Positions 1-8,223 of a stretch of DNA of 64,000 nt are shown here, in pieces. The notes under the pieces were generated by a model. The model searched no databases and was not told where the DNA came from. It saw only the letters and a program-made list of their open reading frames with translations. Positions within the stretch are counted from its first letter, which is position 1, and each line of letters begins with the position of its first letter. Origin of the DNA: Nostoc spongiaeforme FACHB-130 (GTDB taxonomy: Bacteria; Cyanobacteriota; Cyanobacteriia; Cyanobacteriales; Nostocaceae); NCBI RefSeq assembly GCF_014698475.1, contig NZ_JACJTB010000013.1, forward strand, positions 62,001 to 126,000. The letters are read 5' to 3'. The position numbers were made by a program, and so were the translations under genes.

Positions 1-24
1 ATAGATTTATCATCTCTGAATCCA

Positions 25-2325
25 ATGGAGTTAACAGAAATTGACAACGAGGATCTAGAAGCATTTCTTTTAGAAAGCTATGAAAGTTTGACTCAAATTG
101 AAAGCGATATTATTGAGCTAGAGAAAGCATCTGTCAATCGAGCAGCGTTAGATAGAATTTATCGCTCACTCCATACACTCAAAGGAAACTGCGGCTTTTT
201 GCCATTTCCTAAGTTAGAGTCACTGGCTCATGCAGGCGAAAGTTTAATATCATATTTGCGTAACGATACAAAGCAATCATTGGTTAACAGCGATCGCCAC
301 CTTAAACTCACACCACAAATTATTACTGTCTTACTCCAAACCGTAGACAGCATTCGTCAGATGCTATCGCAAATTCAAACAACCAAGCAAGAAGGTGATG
401 CAGATTATTCTACACTTATTTGTGCTTTAACGAAATTACAAGAAAATCAACAGGTAATTGCTGTATTACCATCATCGACAGAAACCGAAGAAAGCGCCAT
501 CACAGGATCAGAATCAGCTTATATTCGCGTAAATGTGAATTTGCTAGATCAACTAATGAACTTAGTCGGGGAACTGGTTTTAACCCGTAACCAAGTCATA
601 GATTTATCCCAGAGATATAAAGATAGTAACTTGACAGCGACTTGCCAGCGCCTAAATTTAATTACTAGCCAATTGCAGGAAGGAGTGATGAAAACTCGCC
701 TGCAACAGATGAGTACAATTTGGCAAAAATTCCCCAGAGTAATTCGAGATTTAGCGATCGCACATAATAAACAAGTGACGGTCGAAATTCAAGGAGCCGA
801 TACAGAAGTTGATAAAAGTATTATTGAAGCGATTAAAGACCCCTTAACCCATTTAGTCCGCAACTGTATTGATCATGGCATAGAATCACCAACTGAGCGC
901 AGTGCTGCTGGCAAATCACCCACAGGTAAGATATGTTTGAAAGCTTGTTATGAAAACAGTAAAGTCAACATTGAAATTAGCGATGATGGACGTGGTTTAT
1001 CGCCAACACAACTAAAAATGCGGGCGCAGCAAATAGGTTTACTAAGTCCCGCACAAGCTGAGACTATGAGCGATGCAGCAGCCATTAATTTAATTTTCTT
1101 ACCTGGCTTTTCCACCGCCGCACAAGTCACAAACCTGTCTGGGCGCGGCGTGGGGATGGATATTGTTAAAAGTAATATTGATAAAATTAACGGCAGTATT
1201 GAAATTGAAAGTCAGCCGGGACAAGGAACTAAATTTCAACTCAAAATTCCCCTGACATTAACAATTATTCCAGCATTAATTGTCAATAGTAACGGCGATC
1301 GCTACGCCATCCCCCAAGCCAGCCTGCAAGAATTAGTGCGCCTAGAACCAGAGCAAGCACTCCAACAAATTGAAACATTTTACGATGTACCAGTATATCC
1401 CCTGCGAGGAAATCTCATCCCCTTAGTAAGCCTTAATCAAGTCCTACACCCTACAAACCTGGATTTCTCTCTTGTGAGAAATCCAGGGGGGTGGGAGGGG
1501 TGGGAGGTGTGGGAGGATGGTGAAGAAATCTTTCCCCCCACACTCCCCACACTCCCCACACCCCTACCCATACGTGAGAAATTCGGGATCAAACCCTCCC
1601 CACTCACCACTCAGCACTCACCACTCACCCTAGTAGTTATCCAAGCCGACAACTATCAATATGGACTAGTTGTAGAGGCAGTGGAAGACATTCAAGATAT
1701 TGTAGTCAAACCTTTAGGTAAACAGTTGCAAGCTATATCGGTGTTTATGGGTGCGACAATTATGGGCGATGGCAGAGTTGCATTAATTATTGATGCAGTA
1801 AATTTGGCAAAACAGGCTGGACTGTATGAAAAACACCAGCTATTGTCCAGTAATTCTGGTGCAAACATCCCCACAGAAACAGAGGAACGCCAATTAATTT
1901 TACTATTTCAAGGGCTGCAAGGCGCATTGATGGGTATTCCCGTAGCGATCGCTTTTCGGTTAGAAGAAATTCCCTCTACTGCGATTGAAAAAGTCGGTAA
2001 TCAAGATGTAGTGCGGACTGCTGACAGAATTTTACCTGTAATTGACTTGCAAAAAATCTTTCCGAGTCAGCAGCCAACACCGAATAGGGAAACCGAAAAA
2101 CTGCAATTAGTGATTGTTTCTCCTCAAGCCGGATTAAGTGTGGGCTTAGTTGTGGAGCGCATTCTTGATATTGTAGAAGAACCACTGACAGTTAAAGGTA
2201 TCCCTAGTAGACCAGGAGTTTTGTTTTGTGCTGTGATTCAAGGACAAATCACAGAAATATTAGATATAGAGGCAGTGATTAACATGGTTAACCCCTACTT
2301 ATTGCAAGTGAGCGATCGTGACTGA
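25..2325 (+). CDS. cheA: CheA-type chemotaxis histidine kinase with two CheW-like domains
   Basis: Cytoplasmic sensor kinase that autophosphorylates on its Hpt histidine and signals from a chemoreceptor array. Domains in order: Hpt (about 1-110, phosphorylatable H50 in HTLKG), dimerisation helices (about 163-230), CheA-type ATPase with N box near 271-287 (HLVRNCIDHG), G1 box DDGRG near 319 and G2 box GRGVGMD near 373, then a CheW domain from about 415 and a second, more divergent CheW-like domain (about 618-755). There is no receiver domain. Residues about 478-535 are a Pro/Trp-rich stretch encoded by repeat DNA and foreign to the family (see separate feature). First gene of cheA-cheW-mcp-cheB-cheR; overlaps cheW by 8 bases. 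Only 24 bases precede the ATG in the window, so the promoter and any upstream response regulators are not visible. Confidence 0.93.
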   Translation: MELTEIDNEDLEAFLLESYESLTQIESDIIELEKASVNRAALDRIYRSLHTLKGNCGFLPFPKLESLAHAGESLISYLRNDTKQSLVNSDRHLKLTPQIITVLLQTVDSIRQMLSQIQTTKQEGDADYSTLICALTKLQENQQVIAVLPSSTETEESAITGSESAYIRVNVNLLDQLMNLVGELVLTRNQVIDLSQRYKDSNLTATCQRLNLITSQLQEGVMKTRLQQMSTIWQKFPRVIRDLAIAHNKQVTVEIQGADTEVDKSIIEAIKDPLTHLVRNCIDHGIESPTERSAAGKSPTGKICLKACYENSKVNIEISDDGRGLSPTQLKMRAQQIGLLSPAQAETMSDAAAINLIFLPGFSTAAQVTNLSGRGVGMDIVKSNIDKINGSIEIESQPGQGTKFQLKIPLTLTIIPALIVNSNGDRYAIPQASLQELVRLEPEQALQQIETFYDVPVYPLRGNLIPLVSLNQVLHPTNLDFSLVRNPGGWEGWEVWEDGEEIFPPTLPTLPTPLPIREKFGIKPSPLTTQHSPLTLVVIQADNYQYGLVVEAVEDIQDIVVKPLGKQLQAISVFMGATIMGDGRVALIIDAVNLAKQAGLYEKHQLLSSNSGANIPTETEERQLILLFQGLQGALMGIPVAIAFRLEEIPSTAIEKVGNQDVVRTADRILPVIDLQKIFPSQQPTPNRETEKLQLVIVSPQAGLSVGLVVERILDIVEEPLTVKGIPSRPGVLFCAVIQGQITEILDIEAVINMVNPYLLQVSDRD
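1458..1630. repeat. Dispersed repeat inserted in frame inside cheA
   Basis: The segment begins with a perfect 12-bp hairpin (CCTGGATTTCTC at 1458-1469 against its complement at 1476-1487), then runs of GGGAGG and CACTCCCC units, then CACTCACC units. Such sequence is typical of intergenic repeats elsewhere in this window. The part at about 1509-1560 recurs almost base for base, inverted, in the intergenic region at 55046-55128. The length keeps the cheA frame open and adds about 58 residues to the first CheW domain. Confidence 0.8.
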
Positions 2326-2767
2326 ACAACAACTCTGCACTTTTTGGTTAAATAAAACTTACTTTGGCATTGATGTGCGCCATGTTCAAGAAGTCATTCG
2401 TCCCCAAGCCATAACTCCTGTACCTTTAACACCGCCAGATATTTGTGGGTTAATTAACTTGCGTGGACAAATTATTACCGTCATCGACTTGCAGCAACGC
2501 TTAGATATGGGTGAACCTGCTAGGCGGAACCTTGAACCAGAAGCATCACCGGGGTTTAATATCGTTGTATCTTCTGATCATGAAGTAGTGAGTTTACTGG
2601 TTGATGATGTTGGCGATGTCTTAGAGTTTCCCGAAAACACCTTTCAACCCCCACCCGCCAGCTTAAAAGGTAGAATGCGTGACATACTGGCGGGAGCTTA
2701 CCCACTAGCAGCAGGGTTTTTGTTAGTTGTTGACACTGAAAAAATTCTCAACGTTAAAATTATTTAG
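2318..2767 (+). CDS. cheW: CheW-like coupling protein
   Basis: Adaptor of 149 residues that links chemoreceptors to CheA. The whole protein is a single CheW (SH3-like) domain. It shows the usual start FWLNKTYFGIDVRHVQEVIR, a GLINLRGQIITVIDL core near residues 44-58 and the VSLLVDDVGDVLEF strand near 90-103. Translation starts at GTG 2318, inside the end of cheA (8-base overlap), which points to translational coupling. The receptor gene follows 12 bases after the stop. Length is normal for the family. Confidence 0.92.
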   Translation: MTEQQLCTFWLNKTYFGIDVRHVQEVIRPQAITPVPLTPPDICGLINLRGQIITVIDLQQRLDMGEPARRNLEPEASPGFNIVVSSDHEVVSLLVDDVGDVLEFPENTFQPPPASLKGRMRDILAGAYPLAAGFLLVVDTEKILNVKII

Positions 2768-2779
2768 GAGCTATTGGCA

Positions 2780-4063
2780 ATGGCGACAAGTCGGACTGGG
2801 AAAACAGCCAACTCGAAATCTCCCACAGAAAACAATCAAACCACCACAGATATACAATTACAACCTTTATTAGCAGCCCTCAAAGCCGCCAAAAATGGAG
2901 ATTTCACAGTCCGTTTAGCAGTTACGGATGATGGTTTAGGTGAAATTGCCACAGCATTTAATGAATGGGTGAGTTTGAATCAAAATGTCAGCAACGAAGT
3001 AGCACGCATCGCCACAGAAATCGGTACAGAGGGTAAGTTAGGTTCTCAAGCCGTAGTCAAAGGTGCCAAAGGTACTTGGCAAGAATTACTCCACAACATC
3101 AATCAAATGTCTGCAAACATTTCCGAGCAGATTCAAAGTATTCAAGAAGTTACCCTTGTTGTTGCTCAAGGCAATTTATCCCAGCACATCACAGCTGAAA
3201 ATGCTGGAGAATTTCAGCAGCTAACAGATAACGCCAATCAAATGATTAGTCGTTTACGTTCTTCTATCAAGCAAATGGCAGATGTAGCCACAGCCGTTGC
3301 ATCCTCCGCAGAAGAACTCACCGCCGTCAGCAAAGAAATGACCGAAAACGCCAAACAAACTGCCGAACAAGCAACTTCCGCCTCCGCCTCAGCCGAACAA
3401 GTTAATCAAAATAGCATCACAGTAGTCACAGCAGTAGAAGAAATGGATGCCAGCATTCGAGAGATTGCCAAAACCGTCGCTGAAGGTGCAAAAGTCGCCA
3501 ATCAAGCTGTTAAAACCGCCGATCGCACCAATGAGACAATAGATAAACTGGGTCAAAGTAGCATTGAAATTGGCAAAGTCATTAAAGTGATTACATCCAT
3601 TGCCCAGCAAACCAACTTACTCGCACTCAACGCCACCATCGAAGCCGCTAGAGCCGGAGATGCCGGGAGAGGATTTGCCGTCGTCGCCAACGAAGTCAAA
3701 GAACTCGCCAAACAAACAGCTAACGCCACTGAAGATATAAGTCAACGCATCGAAGCCATTCAAACTGATACCAAAAGTGCGATGACCGCCATCAGTCAAA
3801 TTACTGAGATTATCCAGCAAATTAACGACCTGCAAAGCACCATCGCCAGTGCCATAGAAGAGCAAACAGCAACCACCAACGAAATTGCCCGCAACATCGC
3901 CGAAGCCGCCCAAGGTACCACAGATATTGCCAAAAGTATCGGCATAGTTGCCCTGAATGCTCAAACCACCACCATTGGAGCCAGTAACACCTCCGCCGCC
4001 GCCAACGAATTAGCCCGGATGGCTGTAGATTTGCAAAAAGTTGTCACGCAGTTTAAGTATTGA
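2780..4063 (+). CDS. Soluble methyl-accepting chemotaxis protein
   Basis: Chemoreceptor signalling protein of about 427 residues. I chose ATG 2780 because AGGAG at 2766-2770 is 9 bases upstream; the longer frame from TTG 2774 would leave only 3. The N-terminal 45 residues are polar with no membrane segment or signal peptide, so the receptor is cytoplasmic. Two or three HAMP-like units ([39 protein letters not shown]) lead into a long coiled coil. The kinase-contact tip is clear near residues 274-306 ([19 protein letters not shown]). Several Gln/Glu pairs in the coiled coil are candidate sites for the CheR and CheB encoded downstream. No ligand-binding domain is seen, so the input signal is unknown. 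Confidence 0.9.
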   Translation: MATSRTGKTANSKSPTENNQTTTDIQLQPLLAALKAAKNGDFTVRLAVTDDGLGEIATAFNEWVSLNQNVSNEVARIATEIGTEGKLGSQAVVKGAKGTWQELLHNINQMSANISEQIQSIQEVTLVVAQGNLSQHITAENAGEFQQLTDNANQMISRLRSSIKQMADVATAVASSAEELTAVSKEMTENAKQTAEQATSASASAEQVNQNSITVVTAVEEMDASIREIAKTVAEGAKVANQAVKTADRTNETIDKLGQSSIEIGKVIKVITSIAQQTNLLALNATIEAARAGDAGRGFAVVANEVKELAKQTANATEDISQRIEAIQTDTKSAMTAISQITEIIQQINDLQSTIASAIEEQTATTNEIARNIAEAAQGTTDIAKSIGIVALNAQTTTIGASNTSAAANELARMAVDLQKVVTQFKY

Positions 4064-4183
4064 GGGGAGTGGGGAATAGGAATTTAGGAAACTTCGTTTA
4101 CTCTCCGCGCCTTCGGTTACTGAGCGCAGTCGAAGTATGCGACTCTGCGTGAAACATTCAACTCTTGTTCTTAAAACTACACC

Positions 4184-5245
4184 ATGCCAAAAATTCGGGT
4201 ATTAGTTGTGGATGATGCGGTATTAGTTCGCAGTCGCGTCAGTAAAATTTTATCCAGTGACCCGCAACTAGAAGTAGTGGGAGTTGCGGCGAATGGTCGC
4301 ATTGCCTTGGGCAGAATTCCGCAAGTCAATCCTGATGTTGTTCTCTTAGATGTGGAAATGCCAGATATGAACGGTTTAGAAACTCTGGCCGCCCTCCGCC
4401 CAATTTATCCCAAATTACCGGTGATTATGTTCAGTACCGCCACATACGCTGGTGCGGCTGCTACTTTAGAAGCTCTTTCTTTGGGTGCTTCAGATTATGC
4501 CACCAAACCCAGTAATCTGGGGAGTGTCGAAGCTGCCAATGAACATATCCGCCAAGAATTAATTCCCAAAATTAAACTATTTGGCGCAGGAATAACGGCA
4601 TTGTCTCCAACTGCTTCTGGTGTTGTTCTGCCCTTCCCTAGCAAAAAAGCACCAGTAAATGTGGTAGCAATTGGAGTTTCAACCGGAGGGCCGAATGCGC
4701 TGGCTGAATTACTGAGTAAGATATCTGCCGATTTTCCAGTTCCCATTTTGATTGTCCAACACATGCCGCCGATGTTTACAAAGTTACTAGCCGAAAGATT
4801 GTCTTCTAAGTGTCAACTGCCTGTCAGGGAAGCAGTTGATGGCGTGGAATTGGCTGCTGGCCAGGTGTGGTTAGCACCAGGAGATTTCCATCTAATTGTG
4901 CAACGGGAGGGAAATAAGGTGCGTTTAGCTATTCATCAAGCACCCCCAGAAAATTCCTGTCGTCCTTCGGTGGATGTCTTGTTGCGTTCAGTTGCCCAAG
5001 TTTACGGTGCAGGTGCGATCGCAGTTATTCTCACAGGTATGGGTCAAGATGGCTTGTATGGCTGTAAATGTATCCGAGAAGCTGGCGGACAAGTATTGGC
5101 ACAAGATGAAGCTAGTAGTGTAGTCTGGGGAATGCCTGGTTTTGTTGTTAATGCCGGACTAGCAAATCAAGTTGTTCCCCTTGAGCAAATGGCAGATGAA
5201 ATTATGCAGCGCGTCCATTCTGTTTCCAGGTCAGGTCTGTTATGA
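4184..5245 (+). CDS. cheB: CheB protein-glutamate methylesterase
   Basis: Response-regulator methylesterase that demethylates and deamidates chemoreceptors (adaptation). Residues 1-125 are a receiver domain with acidic residues D10/D11, phosphoacceptor D56 (LLDVEMP), T85/S84 region and K108. Residues about 155-345 are the methylesterase, with catalytic S166 (GVSTGGP), H193 (QHMPPMFT) and D289 (LTGMGQDG). Length 353 is normal. The 120-base gap after the receptor gene holds a short dispersed repeat. The stop overlaps the cheR start as ATGA, so the two adaptation enzymes are probably translated together. Confidence 0.95.
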   Translation: MPKIRVLVVDDAVLVRSRVSKILSSDPQLEVVGVAANGRIALGRIPQVNPDVVLLDVEMPDMNGLETLAALRPIYPKLPVIMFSTATYAGAAATLEALSLGASDYATKPSNLGSVEAANEHIRQELIPKIKLFGAGITALSPTASGVVLPFPSKKAPVNVVAIGVSTGGPNALAELLSKISADFPVPILIVQHMPPMFTKLLAERLSSKCQLPVREAVDGVELAAGQVWLAPGDFHLIVQREGNKVRLAIHQAPPENSCRPSVDVLLRSVAQVYGAGAIAVILTGMGQDGLYGCKCIREAGGQVLAQDEASSVVWGMPGFVVNAGLANQVVPLEQMADEIMQRVHSVSRSGLL

Positions 5246-6108
5246 AACAGACCAAGATTATAAATACTGCGGATTTTGACTATTTACGGCAATTAGTTCA
5301 TCAGCATTCAGCCGTAGTATTAGATGGCGATAAAACCTATTTAGCGGAATTACATTTGCAACCAATTGCTGAAGCAGCAGGATTTGACACTATTACAGAA
5401 TTAATTGCTTACCTGCGGCATCAGCCTGTGAGTGATTTACATATCCAAACAATTGAGGCATTAGTTACTAACGAAACTTCATTTTTCCGCGATACCTATC
5501 CCTTTGAAGCTTTGAAACAATTGGTATTGCCAGAGTTAATTAAAAAACGACGAATTGAGCGATCGCTTAATATTTGGTGTGCGGCTTGCTCACATGGACA
5601 AGAACCTTATAGTATTGCTATTCTCCTGCGAGAATACTTTCCTTTATTAGCTAATTGGTCTGTTAAGATTATTGCTAGTGACTTTTCTGGGAAAGTATTA
5701 GAACGGGCGAAAACAGGGCGTTACAACCAATTAGAAATTAAACGTGGACTGCCGAAAAATTTGCGTGATCGGTATTTTCAATTATTAGATAATGAATGGC
5801 AAATCCAAGATGAAATCCGGCAGAAAATCGAATTTCGGCAGATGAATCTGGTGCATCCTTGGGCAGTTTTACCCCAGATGGATATTATCTTGCTGCGGAA
5901 TGTTTTAATTTATTTTGATATCAATACTAAGAAAAATTTACTCACCAAAGTTAGACAGCAATTAAACCCAGATGGTTACTTATTTCTGGGTAGCGGTGAA
6001 ACTACAATCAATCTGCATCAATCCTTTGAACGTGTGCAGTTTGACAAAAGCATTTTTTATCGATTACGTCCATTGGGTTTAGATAATGCGATCGCACTAG
6101 GACAGTAA
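5242..6108 (+). CDS. cheR: CheR chemoreceptor methyltransferase
   Basis: SAM-dependent O-methyltransferase that methylates receptor glutamates. An N-terminal helical domain (1-70) is followed by the CheR motif TNETSFFRD (about 76-84), the SAM-binding loop WCAACSHGQEPYS (about 113-125), an acidic ribose-binding region ASDFSGKVLERA, and the late motif LLRNVLIYFD (about 217-226). It has 288 residues, the usual size, without TPR extension. Starts inside the cheB stop (4-base overlap) and is the last gene of the operon; repeats follow immediately. Confidence 0.95.
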   Translation: MKQTKIINTADFDYLRQLVHQHSAVVLDGDKTYLAELHLQPIAEAAGFDTITELIAYLRHQPVSDLHIQTIEALVTNETSFFRDTYPFEALKQLVLPELIKKRRIERSLNIWCAACSHGQEPYSIAILLREYFPLLANWSVKIIASDFSGKVLERAKTGRYNQLEIKRGLPKNLRDRYFQLLDNEWQIQDEIRQKIEFRQMNLVHPWAVLPQMDIILLRNVLIYFDINTKKNLLTKVRQQLNPDGYLFLGSGETTINLHQSFERVQFDKSIFYRLRPLGLDNAIALGQ

Positions 6109-6123
6109 GCAATTTTTGGCATT

Positions 6124-6306
6124 TATAGCAGTAGGTGTAGATTGGGTGGAGGAACGGAACCCAACACTCACGCATACTTTTTTGAGTTACGCTATCCCTA
6201 CACCCAACCTACTATTCTCTTAACTGAACCGTATTGAGATATGTTAGGACAATTTGAAAGCGTGAATGCAGGAATAGTAAGACTTTTCCTTCTGCCTTCT
6301 GCTATA
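6124..6306. repeat. MITE-A copy 1, interrupted by MITE-C
   Basis: Terminal inverted octamers TATAGCAG (6124) and CTGCTATA (6299-6306) bound the element. Its right part (from about 6243, GTTAGGACAATTTGAAAG..) closely matches copies at 7017-7080 and 38162-38226. The left part is interrupted by another element at about 6132-6213 whose ends are inverted: GTAGGTGTAGATTGGGT against ACACCCAACCTAC. The interrupting sequence resembles the GTAGGTTGGGT repeats common in Nostoc genomes. The rest of the cheR-6517 gap (6307-6516) shows no recognised feature. Confidence 0.7.
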
Positions 6307-6516
6307 TGATGAGTTTAAGGCTGGATCGTAGATTACTGCGTTAACACAGCCTGCACCCATGCGCTAATATTGTAAGGTGTCTTTCAAAATTAAAAGTATT
6401 TAAGTATTTATACTTGGTTAATTTTAAGTCACAACAACACCCAGAAAAAGTCCTGATCATCAGTTTGATAATGATCAAACCGATGCACCATACAAGTAAA
6501 TTTTTAACAATTAACA

Positions 6517-6804
6517 ATGGTAGAACGCCCAATTAAGAAATCGGAACGTCAAGCCCAAGCTAATACCGAAAACAATTCAGAAAATTCTGATTCTGCGCCT
6601 TCTATTGAATCTTATCCAAAACGCTCAAATTCTAGAGACAATCGCTCCTCTGGTAAAAGAAAAAAAGGTACAGCGAAGGAAGAAATTAAACCGCCAGTTA
6701 ATCCTGCATTAGCGCGTGGGCCGAAACCAGTTAAACCTCCAGTGATTAAACCAGAACCAGAAACAGACTCAGAACCAGTCTCAGAAGAATCCCCCGCCGA
6801 ATAA
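6517..6804 (+). CDS. Small charged, proline-rich protein of unknown function
   Basis: Hypothetical protein of 95 residues, probably disordered. The first half is Ser/Asn/Lys/Arg-rich with a basic patch (SSGKRKKG, about 45-52). The second half is Pro-rich (KPPVNPALARGPKPVKPPV) and ends in an acidic tail (about 80-95). No membrane segment, signal peptide or known domain is seen. It stands alone and a perfect 16-bp hairpin terminator follows 2 bases after the stop, which supports it as a real transcription unit. No clear Shine-Dalgarno lies before ATG 6517. Function not assigned. Confidence 0.65.
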   Translation: MVERPIKKSERQAQANTENNSENSDSAPSIESYPKRSNSRDNRSSGKRKKGTAKEEIKPPVNPALARGPKPVKPPVIKPEPETDSEPVSEESPAE

Positions 6805-6806
6805 TT

Positions 6807-6841
6807 AATTAAGCCAAGGTAAGATTTACCTTGGCTTAATT
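6807..6841 (+). terminator. Hairpin terminator of the 6517 gene
   Basis: Perfect 16-bp stem (AATTAAGCCAAGGTAA at 6807-6822 and its complement at 6826-6841) with a 3-base loop, starting 2 bases after the stop codon. The stem ends in A/T pairs, so it could work in both directions. There is no long T run. Confidence 0.75.
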
Positions 6842-6902
6842 GTTGATACCAATTTGCGGTCAAAATATTAGATATATTTTATACAATATTTTTACTATGT
6901 AT

Positions 6903-7080
6903 TATAGCAGTAGTCAGAGATTCTAGTACAACAAGGCAAAAGTAAAAATGAAAAATAACGATACTAGAAGCCTTTTCGCAATTTCTTATGGTCTGTTTAT
7001 TTACGCCGACCTGTACTAGGAAAATTTCAAAGCTTGAATCCCAGGAATAGTAAGACTTTTCTTCCTGACCTTCTGCTATA
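6903..7080. repeat. MITE-A copy 2, interrupted by MITE-B
   Basis: TATAGCAG at 6903-6910 and CTGCTATA at 7073-7080 are the inverted ends. The left arm TATAGCAGTAGTCAGAGA (to about 6920) is identical to the arm of the uninterrupted copy at 38144-38160 apart from its first base, and the right arm (7020-7080) matches copies 1 and 3. Between the arms sits a 97-bp MITE-B (6923-7019) with ends CTAGTAC and GTACTAG, also found at 29078-29195 and 33276-33386. This is an element inserted in an element. Confidence 0.78.
6923..7019. repeat. MITE-B copy 1 (CTAGTAC...GTACTAG)
   Basis: Non-coding 97-bp element with 7-bp inverted ends. It shares AAGCCTTTT..GCAATT near the middle and GTCTGTTTATTTACGCC near the right end with the copy at 33276-33386; the 29078 copy is more diverged. 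The left half is a variable run of GGCAAAAGTAAAAATG-like units, which explains the length difference between copies. Confidence 0.75.
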
Positions 7081-7139
7081 AAAGTGGAAACACTATACAT
7101 CGCGTTAGTATAGCAGTCCTCAATCATTTGTGAACAACA

Positions 7140-7172
7140 AGATCCCCGAATTCTCAAAGAAGTCGGGGATCT
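7140..7172. repeat. Hairpin repeat (AGATCCCCGA / TCGGGGATCT)
   Basis: A 10-bp inverted repeat with a 13-base loop containing AAAGAAG. A sister hairpin with the same stem family lies at 18839-18870. Neither strand has a T run here, so this is a dispersed hairpin rather than an obvious terminator of the gene at 7282. The remaining sequence up to 7281 shows nothing else. Confidence 0.6.
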
Positions 7173-7281
7173 GAAGCCATTATTTAAAACTATTTATAGT
7201 AATACTAATAAACTATTTATATGCTTTCTTTCACATCATACGGCTACATTCTTCCTCTGAACTAAAAAGGATGCCAAAACT

Positions 7282-8223
7282 CTAGATAGAAAGAAAAAGT
7301 TGTCTGCGAATTGCAAAATTAGCCAACCTAGTAGGAACTGTAGAACGTTTGAGAATTGGTAAGCGGAGAAATTTACCTGTTAGTAACCGTCCTATTCCCT
7401 TTATTCTGGCTTGTATCCTTACAGAGAAAAAAGTGAAATAATCTACGCCATGATTTGTAGCATACATCGGCATAAAAGCAAGCTGATTGCATAGCACATC
7501 TGCTCTATGAGTTTTACTTAATCCATGACGAGAATGTTCTAAATTAGGTAAACCGCCATGCTCACCATAGTTGCGGAAAGGAATGTAGTTTTTCAACTGA
7601 TGACGACGAAGAAAATTATCAAGATAAGTATCCCAAGTAGAATAAGCATTAGGCTCCAAGCTTTTCATAAGTTCTTCGGCAAACTTAATTAATTTTGCTG
7701 CTCCTTGGGGAGTAACAATGTAAGCAACAGTTGATACAGAAAACCCTTCTGCATAGCCATTGGCTGAAACACTATATATTTGAGATGCACAAGTGTATAG
7801 CCAACACATACCAACATTAGTTTGATTAGGGTTAAAAGGTAGAGGAAGTTTGCCAAACCCCAGAACGGGAACAAAATCTGCCTCAACAATTAAAGTGGGT
7901 TGAGTTTCCCTGGCTGCTATTTGCCAAGCTCTTAAATGATTGAGTAAACAGAGATAACTAGGAGAAAAGTTTTTATATTGTGGTTGGTGTTTCTGTCGCA
8001 GGACTTCACACTGTAAACTTTCTTTAATCAAAGATGTTTGCAGTAAATTAGTTTGTTCTTTATACGCAATAATAAAAGCTCTGCCAATAACATCAGCAAT
8101 TTGTAAGGAAGAAAAAGTTTGATTTTGTGAGTTTATTCGAGTATATTCAGAATTTTGGCGTATTTTCTCAAGTGTTGATTGAGAATGAGATGCTGTTTTA
8201 TTTTCAAGGGTTAACTCTAACAT
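7282..8223 (-). CDS. Probable glycosyltransferase family 25-like protein
   Basis: Protein of 313 residues resembling LPS-type GT25 transferases. Visible signs are a CLLNHLRAWQ block (92-101; family form is CxxSHLxxW), the acidic EAD motif at 114-116 where GT25 enzymes carry EDD, the VSTVAYIVTPQGAAKLI block (163-179; family form is Y.....GA..L) and WDTYLD (197-202; family form is D..L). There is no signal peptide or membrane span, so it is probably cytoplasmic and acts on a sugar or glycan acceptor. The first 85 residues do not match the family as I know it. The substituted acidic motif leaves some doubt about activity. Monocistronic, with a long AT-rich region upstream. Confidence 0.6.
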   Translation of the reverse strand: MLELTLENKTASHSQSTLEKIRQNSEYTRINSQNQTFSSLQIADVIGRAFIIAYKEQTNLLQTSLIKESLQCEVLRQKHQPQYKNFSPSYLCLLNHLRAWQIAARETQPTLIVEADFVPVLGFGKLPLPFNPNQTNVGMCWLYTCASQIYSVSANGYAEGFSVSTVAYIVTPQGAAKLIKFAEELMKSLEPNAYSTWDTYLDNFLRRHQLKNYIPFRNYGEHGGLPNLEHSRHGLSKTHRADVLCNQLAFMPMYATNHGVDYFTFFSVRIQARIKGIGRLLTGKFLRLPILKRSTVPTRLANFAIRRQLFLSI

